From Actinomycetales bacterium (lineage in GTDB: Bacteria > Actinomycetota > Actinomycetes > Actinomycetales > Cellulomonadaceae), in contig JAAZAC010000095.1 of NCBI GenBank assembly GCA_012514545.1, positions 1 to 9,080 on the forward strand: a DNA stretch of 9,080 bases. The letters run 5' to 3'. This document shows positions 1 to 4,829 of this stretch, piece by piece. Below the pieces are notes generated by a model that was given only the letters and a program-made list of their open reading frames with translations, ran no database searches and was not told the origin of the DNA. How positions within the stretch are numbered: the first letter of the stretch is position 1; the number at the start of each line of letters is the position of its first letter. Both the position numbers and the translations under genes were made by a program.

Positions 1-449
1 CGGGCGAGGTCGGGACCCCCAAGCAGGACGACAAGTACGCCTTCCTCGACCTCGCGACGCAGCGTCTCGCCGAGCTCGCGGACGGACGGCGCGTCGTCGT
101 CGGCGGGGACTTCAACGTCGCCCACCGCGAGGTCGACATCAAGAACTGGAAGGGCAACCTCAGGAAGGCCGGCTTCCTGGCCCCCGAGCGCGCCTACCTG
201 GACGACTGGTTCGACCGGCTCGGCTGGGTCGACCTCGGGCGGGTCCACGGCGGCGAGGGCCCCGGCCCGTACACGTGGTGGTCCTGGCGGGGCAAGGCGT
301 TCGACAACGACGCCGGGTGGCGCATCGACTACCAGCTCGCCTCGCCGGCTCTCGCGACGGCGGGGGTCCGCGCGGAGGTCGACCGGGCGCCGTCGTACGC
401 GGAGCGGTGGAGCGACCACGCGCCGCTCGTCGTGCAGTACGCGCTCTGA
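1..449 (+). CDS. xth: Exodeoxyribonuclease III, 3' part (5' end outside window)
   Basis: The reading frame is open from the first base (first full codon at 3) to TGA at 447-449 and gives the last 148 residues of the protein; E. coli ExoIII is 268 residues, so roughly the N-terminal half is missing. The family (endonuclease/exonuclease/phosphatase fold) removes nucleotides 3'-5' from duplex DNA and cleaves at abasic sites in base-excision repair. Visible signatures are GGDFN at fragment residues 34-38 (metal and phosphate contacts), HREVDIKNWKGN just after it, RIDYQLAS at 107-114 (second catalytic Asp region) and the terminal SDHAPL at 137-142, which holds the catalytic Asp-His pair. All C-terminal active-site elements are intact. 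The gene is followed by 97 bp of noncoding DNA before the lipoprotein gene. The family call is firm; exact substrate preference cannot be read from the sequence. Confidence 0.93.
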   Translation, partial: GEVGTPKQDDKYAFLDLATQRLAELADGRRVVVGGDFNVAHREVDIKNWKGNLRKAGFLAPERAYLDDWFDRLGWVDLGRVHGGEGPGPYTWWSWRGKAFDNDAGWRIDYQLASPALATAGVRAEVDRAPSYAERWSDHAPLVVQYAL

Positions 450-534
450 GCGGGGCGCGGCGCCGACGGCCGGGCCGGGCGGACCGCTGGGCGAGACGCC
501 CCGGTCCTTCCCGCTCGCGCGCCCCGCGCGTGGT

Positions 535-540
535 TACCCT
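535..540 (+). promoter_or_regulatory. Candidate -10 element, leaderless start of the lipoprotein gene
   Basis: TACCCT fits the actinobacterial TANNNT pattern and ends 6 nt before the GTG at 547. No purine-rich ribosome binding site lies between them, so transcription would begin at or next to the start codon. There is no convincing -35. Inference from position and sequence only. Confidence 0.4.
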
Positions 541-546
541 CCGAGT

Positions 547-1332
547 GTGAGACGGCGCCTCGCGCTCGCCGCGCTCGCCGCGGCCGCCGCGGCCGCCCTG
601 ACCCTGTCCGCCTGTGGCGGGCAGGGCAACGACGACGGCGCCGCCGCCCCGGACGCGTCGCCGGACGCGTCGCCGGACGCCTCGACGGACGTCTCGGCGG
701 ACGGGCCGACCGAGGGCGGCCGGGTGCCCGTCGAGCCGCCCGACTGCCTGCCCGACGGCGCCCGCGCGCACCGCGCGGGGCCGGAGTCGACGCCCACGCT
801 CGTGGCCGTCGTCGGGGAGGGGGAGACCGGCGTCGTGCTCGCGCCGCAGAACGGCGGCGACTGGTGCCAGTGGGCCGGCGAGGTCGCGCGCCTGGTGGCG
901 GCGGGCCACACGGTGGTGACGTTCACGTGGTCGGCGGACTCCGCGGCCAGCCTGGAGCTCGCGGTCGACGCCGTCCGGGACGCGGGCGTGCGGGCGTTCG
1001 CCCTGGTGGGCGCGTCGAAGGGCGGCACGTACTCGGCCGCGCTCGCCGACGAGCTCGAGCCGGCCGCCGTGGTCGCGCTGAGCCCGCCCGCGGAGTTCGA
1101 GGGGGTCGACGCGCGGGCCGCCGTGAGCGGCTACACGGGCCCGCTGCTCGTCGTGGCGAGCGCGGACGACCGGGACACGCCCGCGGCGTCGTCCCGGGAG
1201 GTCGCGCGCGACGACGCGACGTACCTCGAGGTGCCGGGCGGCGCGCACGGCGTGCGGATCCTCGAGGGGGAGTCCGCCGACGAGGTGCGCGCGGCGATGG
1301 ACGCGACGCTCGCCGAGGGCCTCGGCGGCTAG
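547..1332 (+). CDS. Secreted lipoprotein with alpha/beta-hydrolase (dienelactone-hydrolase-like) fold
   Basis: The product has 261 residues. The N-terminus has three arginines, an Ala/Leu-rich hydrophobic stretch (5-20) and a lipobox LSAC with the lipidated Cys at 23, so the protein is expected to be anchored outside the membrane. Residues 24-60 are a low-complexity Asp/Ala/Pro/Ser linker. The rest resembles a small alpha/beta hydrolase: nucleophile elbow GASKG with Ser157, an acidic residue in ASADDRD (Asp207 or Asp208) after a beta strand, and His234 in GGAHG, together a plausible Ser-Asp-His triad. Cys69 and Cys107 could form an extracellular disulfide. GTG at 547 is chosen because it starts directly with the positively charged signal peptide. 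The substrate is unknown; an ester or a related carbonyl compound is likely from the fold. It ends 46 bp before the convergent exporter gene. Confidence 0.8.
   Translation: MRRRLALAALAAAAAAALTLSACGGQGNDDGAAAPDASPDASPDASTDVSADGPTEGGRVPVEPPDCLPDGARAHRAGPESTPTLVAVVGEGETGVVLAPQNGGDWCQWAGEVARLVAAGHTVVTFTWSADSAASLELAVDAVRDAGVRAFALVGASKGGTYSAALADELEPAAVVALSPPAEFEGVDARAAVSGYTGPLLVVASADDRDTPAASSREVARDDATYLEVPGGAHGVRILEGESADEVRAAMDATLAEGLGG
652..699 (+). repeat. Four 12-bp tandem repeats coding DASP-like units
   Basis: Two identical copies of GACGCGTCGCCG (652-663, 664-675) are followed by two degenerate copies (676-687, 688-699). They encode residues 36-51, DASP-DASP-DAST-DVSA, in the linker between the lipid anchor and the hydrolase domain. 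Since the unit is a multiple of three, copy-number change would alter linker length without a frameshift. Confidence 0.85.
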
Positions 1333-1370
1333 GCCCGGACGGTCGCCGTCGTCGCCGTCGGGAGGCCGCC
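1324..1370. terminator. Possible bidirectional hairpin between convergent genes
   Basis: GGCGGC (1324-1329) can pair with GCCGCC (1365-1370), and inside it CCCGGACGG (1334-1342) can pair with CCGTCGGG (1355-1362) around one bulged G. It sits where two genes converge (stops at 1332 and 1379). There is no T-tract on either side, and the DNA is so GC-rich that short stems arise by chance, so a terminator role is only a suggestion. Confidence 0.3.
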
Positions 1371-1378
1371 GTCAAGGG

Positions 1379-2746
1379 TCAGGACGCGGCGTCGGCGCGC
1401 GTGGGCAGGTCGCGCAGGCGCGCCAGCGGCGAGAGCGCCACGGGCGGCACCGCGAGCGCGGTCCCGGCGACCGCGACCCACAGCGTCGGCACGACGCCGA
1501 GGTGCGTGCCCAGCACCCCGCCGAGGAGCCCGCCGAGCGGCATCCCGCCCCACACGATGAACCGCACGGACGCGTTCATCCGGCCGAGCAGCGCGGGCGG
1601 GCACAGCCGCTGCCGGAACGACACCTGGGCCACGTTGTAGACGACGATGCAGAAGGTCGCGACCGCCTGGCCCACGATGAGCACGGCCGCCACCGGCACG
1701 CCCGCCTCCGACAGCGGCAGCGCGAGCGGCGTCAGCGCGAAGGCGGGCACCCAGCCCACCGCGGCCAGCGCGATGGTGCGGCCCTCCCCGACGGCGCGGG
1801 TCACGCGGTCCGCGAGCAGCGCGCCGACGACGCCGCCCACCGCCCCGGCCGACAGCACCGCGCCGAGCCCGGCCTCCTCGAGCCCGAGCACGCGCAGCGC
1901 GTAGATGACCATGAGCGCACCGGTCACGGAGCCGAACAGGTTGCTGATGCCGGTGGTCGCGACGATGCGCCGCAACAGCGGCTGCCCGACGACGAAGCGC
2001 AGCCCCTCCGCGATCTCGCGCCGCAGCGAGCGGTCGGGTGCGCGCGGCGGGAGGTCCTCGTCGTGGCGGATCCGGCCGACGAACAGCGCGGAGACGAGGT
2101 ACGTCACGACCGTCACGCCCACGAGCGCGGGCGCGGTGACGACCCGCAGCAGCTGGCCGCCGAGCCCCGGCCCGACGGCGATCGCCACCGACTGCGTCGC
2201 CTGCAGCTTCGCGTTGCCCTCGGCGATGTGCTCGAGCCCGACGAGCCCGGGCACGTAGCTCTGGTGCGCCACGTCGAAGAACACGGTCGCGCAGCTCATG
2301 ACGACCGCGACGCCCACCAGCAGCGGGACCGACCCGTGGCCCGTGAGCCCCGCGACCACGACGACGGCGAGCGCCGCCGCCCGCACGACGTCGGCGACGA
2401 TGAGCGTCCGCCGCTTGTTCATCCGGTCGACCCACGCGCCCACGAGCAGCCCGATCGCGGGGAAGGCGATCGTCTCGGCCGCGGTGAGCACGCCCATCTC
2501 GAGCTCTGTCGCGTGGAGCGTCTCCACGGCGTAGACGGGCAGCGCGATGAGCGTGAGCTGCGCGCCGAGCTGGCCGAGCGCGTCGCCGATCCAGAGCTGG
2601 CGGAAGTTGCGGTGGAAGGCGAGGGACCGCCGTCGGGCGGAGGCAACGTCGGGCGCAACGGCTCGGCGGCCGTCGGGCGCGGCCACGGGCGCGGTGTCCG
2701 GCGGGGCGTCCTGCGCGGCGTCGGTCGGCGCGGGGTCGTGGCTCAC
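1379..2746 (-). CDS. MFS exporter (MFS_3 / EntS-like multidrug or siderophore efflux type)
   Basis: The product has 455 residues. After a 40-residue Pro/Ala/Asp-rich, probably disordered cytoplasmic head, the sequence FHRNFRQLWIGDALGQLGAQL begins the typical first helix of MFS_3-type exporters. The motif A equivalent between helices 2 and 3 is GAWVDRMNKRRTLI (about residues 103-116). About twelve hydrophobic segments follow, with a charged mid-protein loop containing RIRHDEDLPPRAPDRSLRREI that separates the two six-helix halves. The family exports small molecules with the proton gradient. I chose GTG at 2746 (an upstream in-frame ATG exists at 2968) because that upstream part lies within the divergent regulator gene, and because a good promoter ends just before this GTG. 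It is divergent to a winged-helix regulator, which suggests export of that regulator's ligand. The substrate cannot be deduced. Confidence 0.88.
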   Translation of the reverse strand: MSHDPAPTDAAQDAPPDTAPVAAPDGRRAVAPDVASARRRSLAFHRNFRQLWIGDALGQLGAQLTLIALPVYAVETLHATELEMGVLTAAETIAFPAIGLLVGAWVDRMNKRRTLIVADVVRAAALAVVVVAGLTGHGSVPLLVGVAVVMSCATVFFDVAHQSYVPGLVGLEHIAEGNAKLQATQSVAIAVGPGLGGQLLRVVTAPALVGVTVVTYLVSALFVGRIRHDEDLPPRAPDRSLRREIAEGLRFVVGQPLLRRIVATTGISNLFGSVTGALMVIYALRVLGLEEAGLGAVLSAGAVGGVVGALLADRVTRAVGEGRTIALAAVGWVPAFALTPLALPLSEAGVPVAAVLIVGQAVATFCIVVYNVAQVSFRQRLCPPALLGRMNASVRFIVWGGMPLGGLLGGVLGTHLGVVPTLWVAVAGTALAVPPVALSPLARLRDLPTRADAAS

Positions 2747-2752
2747 CCGAGG

Positions 2753-2781
2753 ATGGTGGCGCACCGATTTGGAAAAGTCAA
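2753..2781 (-). promoter_or_regulatory. Promoter of the MFS exporter, probably leaderless
   Basis: On the minus strand TTGACT (2781-2776) is followed after exactly 17 nt by CACCAT (2758-2753), and the GTG start comes 6 nt later. TTGACT differs from the -35 consensus at one base; CACCAT keeps the important A2, A5 and T6. The spacing places transcription start at the start codon. The -35 overlaps the inverted repeat at 2763-2786, so a bound repressor would cover it. Confidence 0.55.
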
Positions 2782-2786
2782 TCGGT
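2763..2786. promoter_or_regulatory. Inverted repeat, candidate operator of the divergent regulator
   Basis: ACCGATT (2763-2769) and AATCGGT (2780-2786) are perfect inverted copies separated by 10 bp, an unusually AT-rich patch in this GC-rich DNA. The 17-bp centre spacing places the two half-sites near two helical turns apart, as suits a winged-helix dimer. One arm overlaps the exporter -35 and touches the regulator -10, so one bound dimer could block both promoters. The role is inferred from symmetry and location. Confidence 0.65.
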
Positions 2787-2791
2787 AGGAT
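2786..2791 (+). promoter_or_regulatory. Candidate -10 element of the regulator gene
   Basis: TAGGAT matches the TANNNT form common in actinobacteria and ends 7 nt before ATG 2799. The same bases contain AGGA (2787-2790), which is 8 nt from that ATG and could serve as a ribosome binding site if transcription starts further upstream. No clear -35 is seen 17 nt before it. Confidence 0.45.
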
Positions 2792-2798
2792 GGCGACC

Positions 2799-3329
2799 AT
2801 GGAGAAGCGGCCGGCGCCGGAGCCGGAGCCGAGCGGGCGCGAGCGCGAGGTCGACGCCGACGCGCGCGCCCTGGCCTCGGTGGTGCGCATCCGGATCCTG
2901 CGGCTGTGCCTGGACCAGGCGCTGACGAACAAGGAGATCGCGGAGCGGCTCGGGCGTGACCCCGGCACGATCTACCACCACGTGCGCACGCTCGCCGAGC
3001 GCGGCTTCCTCGAGCCGCAGCCGGAGCGCCGGGGACCGCGCGGCTCACGGGAGGTGCCGTACCTCGCCACGCGGAAGTCCTGGCGGACGCCGCTCGGGCC
3101 GAGCGGGTTCCGGGTGCTCGTCGAGACGTTCCTCGAGGAGCTCGGCGAGGCCGACCCCGCGACCGTGCGGACCACGCGGCTCGGCCTGCGCCTCGACCAC
3201 GAGGGGTACGAGGATCTCATGCGGCGGCTGTCGGACCTGCTGCAGGAGTTCGCCGACCGGCCCCCCGACCCCGACGGCGTGCCCTACTCGCTGTTCCTCG
3301 CCGTCCACGAGGACGCCGCCCGCCGCTGA
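2799..3329 (+). CDS. ArsR-like winged-helix transcriptional regulator (HTH_20 type)
   Basis: The product has 176 residues. After a charged head (1-20), residues 22-72 form a winged helix: ALASVVRIRILRLCL (first helix), LTNKEIAERLG (helix 2), RDPGTIYHHVRTLAERGFL (recognition helix and start of the wing). The YHHVRTLAERG pattern is the usual ArsR/HTH_20 recognition segment. The C-terminal ~95 residues are helical and charged (FRVLVETFLEELGE; YEDLMRRLSDLLQEFADR) and probably serve for dimerisation or ligand sensing. No metal-binding Cys pair like that of classical ArsR is present; the only Cys is Cys37. ATG 2799 is preferred over ATG 2790 because of the AGGA spacing and the -10 position. It diverges from the MFS exporter across a shared inverted repeat, so it most likely represses both itself and the exporter until an exported compound binds. 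The ligand is unknown. Confidence 0.85.
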   Translation: MEKRPAPEPEPSGREREVDADARALASVVRIRILRLCLDQALTNKEIAERLGRDPGTIYHHVRTLAERGFLEPQPERRGPRGSREVPYLATRKSWRTPLGPSGFRVLVETFLEELGEADPATVRTTRLGLRLDHEGYEDLMRRLSDLLQEFADRPPDPDGVPYSLFLAVHEDAARR

Positions 3330-3363
3330 GCGCGAGCCTCGTCGTGCTCCACGCTCGGCGCCC

Positions 3364-3434
3364 AGGTCGATAGGAGACGCCGAGGTCGACAGCCCTGGCC
3401 TGTCGACGTCGGCTGCCGCTATCGACCTCGGCGT
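3364..3434. repeat. Interlocking inverted and direct repeats upstream of the hydrogenase cluster
   Basis: Four copies of an AGGTCGAYAG-like word occur: direct at 3364-3373 and 3383-3392, inverted at 3400-3409 (one mismatch) and 3419-3428. Two mutually exclusive folds result. GCCGAGGTCGACAG (3379-3392) can pair with 3400-3413 in 13 of 14 positions around a 7-nt loop; alternatively ACGCCGAGGTCGA (3377-3389) pairs perfectly with 3422-3434, and 3364-3373 with 3419-3428. The element could be a terminator or attenuator for the flanking genes, a cluster of regulator half-sites, or a dispersed intergenic repeat. No T-tract follows. Confidence 0.75.
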
Positions 3435-3468
3435 GGGAGGGCCGGTCCTCGGCGTGGGGAGGCCGGTC
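3427..3468. repeat. 21-bp tandem repeat, two copies
   Basis: Bases 3427-3447 and 3448-3468 share CTCGGCGTGGG and GCCGGTC and differ at only two central positions (AG versus GA). The first copy overlaps the right arm of the preceding inverted-repeat element, so the two may have arisen together. Noncoding, 149 bp before hydB. Confidence 0.75.
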
Positions 3469-3502
3469 CCCCTGCAGGTCAGGGCCCCGCCCGCCGGGTC
3501 GA

Positions 3503-3541
3503 TGGGCCCAAAGGGCCCAGGCGCGCATGGTGTATGGGCCC
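3503..3541. promoter_or_regulatory. Three GGGCCC words in the hydB upstream region
   Basis: TGGGCCC (3503-3509), AAA, GGGCCCA (3513-3519) form a 7-bp stem with a 3-nt loop, and a third TGGGCCC lies at 3535-3541. Each GGGCCC is itself palindromic. A TANNNT hexamer, TACTGT, follows at 3543-3548, about 70 nt before the hydB start, so these words could be operator sites near the hydrogenase promoter. No known regulator is recognised and no good -35 is seen. Confidence 0.35.
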
Positions 3542-3603
3542 CTACTGTCGAAGTGCGCGCCACAGAAGTCGCGTAGGTGGTCGCGCACGCCGACCCAGAC
3601 CCC

Positions 3604-3611
3604 GGGGGTGA
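3604..3611 (+). promoter_or_regulatory. Ribosome binding site that fixes the hydB start
   Basis: GGGGGTGA differs from the ideal GGAGGTGA at one base and its core lies 8 nt before ATG 3617. It decides for this start over the upstream in-frame ATG at 3527, whose extra 30 residues look nothing like the family. Confidence 0.75.
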
Positions 3612-3616
3612 CGCCC

Positions 3617-4807
3617 ATGAGCGTCCGCACGCCGATGACCTTGGCCACCATCGAGGCCGAGCAGGGGCTCCGAGCCGCCCTGGCCCTCGCGCCCGAGGAG
3701 GTGGTGGCCACGATCAAGGAGTCCGGCATGAAGGGCCGGGGTGGGGCCGGGTTCCCCACCGGGGTGAAGTGGGGACTCGCGGCCGAGGCCCCCGCGCCCG
3801 ACGGCGTGCGGTACGTCGTGTGCAACGCCGACGAGGGGGAGCCGGGCACCTTCAAGGACCGCGTGCTCCTGTCCGAGCTGCCCGACCTCGTGTTCGAGGG
3901 CATGACGATCGGCGGGTACGCGATCGGCTCCGCGCACGGCATCTGCTACCTGCGCGGCGAGTACGTCTACCTGCTCGAGGACCTCGAGGCGTGCCTCGCC
4001 CGACGGCGGGAGGCCGGCCTGCTCGGCCGCGACGTCCTGGGCTCGGGGTTCGACTTCGACATCGAGATCCACCTCGGCTCGGGCGCGTACGTGTGCGGCG
4101 AGGAGACGGCCCTCATCGAGAGCCTCGAGGGGCGCCGGGGCGAGCCGCGCAACCGCCCGCCGTTCCCGGTGGTCTCCGGGTTCCACGGCGCCCCCACGGT
4201 CGTCAACAACGTGGAGACCTTCGCGTGGGCCGCGGCGATCCTCGCGCGCGGCGCGGACTGGTTCGCGCACATCGGCACGGACCGCTCGACCGGCCCCAAG
4301 CTCCTGTCGGTCTCCGGCGACGTCGAACGACCGGGCGTCTACGAGTTCCCCCTCGGCGTGAGCATCCGCGAGGTCGTCGAGGCCGCGGGCGGCGGGGAGG
4401 CGAAGGCCGCCATCGTCGGCGGCGCCGCGGGCACCTGCGTCCCGGCGCGCGACTTCGACCGCGCGATCTCCTACGAGGACGTGTCCACCGGCGGCGCGGT
4501 CATCGTCGTCGGGCCGTGGCGCGACCTGCTCGAGGTGGCGGAGAACCTGCAGTGGTTCTTCGTCAACGAGTCGTGCGGGCAGTGCACACCGTGCCGGGTC
4601 GGGAACATCAAGCTCCTCGAGGGCATCCGGCGCCTGCGCGCGGGCGAGCTCTCCCGCCGCGAGCTGGACGACCTCGTCGGCCTCGGCCACACCATGCAGA
4701 TCGCCTCGAAGTGCGGACTGGGGCAGGCCGCCCCGAACGTGCTGCTCTCGATCATCGAGCACTACCGGGCCGAGGTCCTCGGCCACATCCCCGTGGGCGC
4801 TCGGTGA
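3617..4807 (+). CDS. hydB: NuoF/HydB-like NADH-binding subunit of the [FeFe]-hydrogenase
   Basis: The product has 396 residues. It oxidises NADH at a bound FMN and passes electrons through one [4Fe-4S] cluster into the HydA chain. Visible family motifs are GRGGAGFPTGVKWG (40-53, NADH site), NADEGEPGTFKDR (70-82, FMN/NADH site), GAYVCGEETALIESLEG (156-172), and the cluster ligands ESCGQCTPCR with Cys320, Cys323, Cys326 plus Cys366 in ASKCGLG. Nothing essential to the NuoF core is missing. However, it has neither the N-terminal thioredoxin-like [2Fe-2S] domain nor the C-terminal two-[4Fe-4S] extension of the ~600-residue HydB of Thermotoga-type bifurcating enzymes, and resembles complex I NuoF in size. 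The stop lies 22 nt before hydA, so the genes are surely co-transcribed. A respiratory complex I NuoF is unlikely because the neighbour is a hydrogenase and no other nuo gene is present. Confidence 0.92.
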   Translation: MSVRTPMTLATIEAEQGLRAALALAPEEVVATIKESGMKGRGGAGFPTGVKWGLAAEAPAPDGVRYVVCNADEGEPGTFKDRVLLSELPDLVFEGMTIGGYAIGSAHGICYLRGEYVYLLEDLEACLARRREAGLLGRDVLGSGFDFDIEIHLGSGAYVCGEETALIESLEGRRGEPRNRPPFPVVSGFHGAPTVVNNVETFAWAAAILARGADWFAHIGTDRSTGPKLLSVSGDVERPGVYEFPLGVSIREVVEAAGGGEAKAAIVGGAAGTCVPARDFDRAISYEDVSTGGAVIVVGPWRDLLEVAENLQWFFVNESCGQCTPCRVGNIKLLEGIRRLRAGELSRRELDDLVGLGHTMQIASKCGLGQAAPNVLLSIIEHYRAEVLGHIPVGAR

Positions 4808-4814
4808 CCGGGCG

Positions 4815-4822
4815 GAGAGGAG
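4815..4822 (+). promoter_or_regulatory. Ribosome binding site of hydA
   Basis: GAGAGGAG in the 22-nt gap after hydB ends 7 nt before ATG 4830. It is the strongest Shine-Dalgarno in the window and supports both the start and independent translation of the catalytic subunit. Confidence 0.8.
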
Positions 4823-4829
4823 CGAACCG

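Noticed and set aside
2547..2798. Longer form of the regulator beginning at 2547
   Set aside because: The extension would run through the exporter gene and the divergent promoter region, and has no similarity to the winged-helix family; ATG 2799 has good signals.
2747..2968. Longer exporter start at 2968 (minus)
   Set aside because: It would extend across the regulator gene and both promoters; the added residues are Arg/Ser-rich without membrane segments.
3527..3616. Upstream ATG start for HydB at 3527
   Set aside because: The 30 added residues are Arg/Pro/Ser-rich and unlike any NuoF; the near-ideal ribosome binding site at 3604-3611 points to ATG 3617.
3330..3616. Rex (TTGTGAA...TTCACAA) or FNR-type site before the hydrogenase operon
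   Set aside because: I searched by eye and found no sequence close to either motif.
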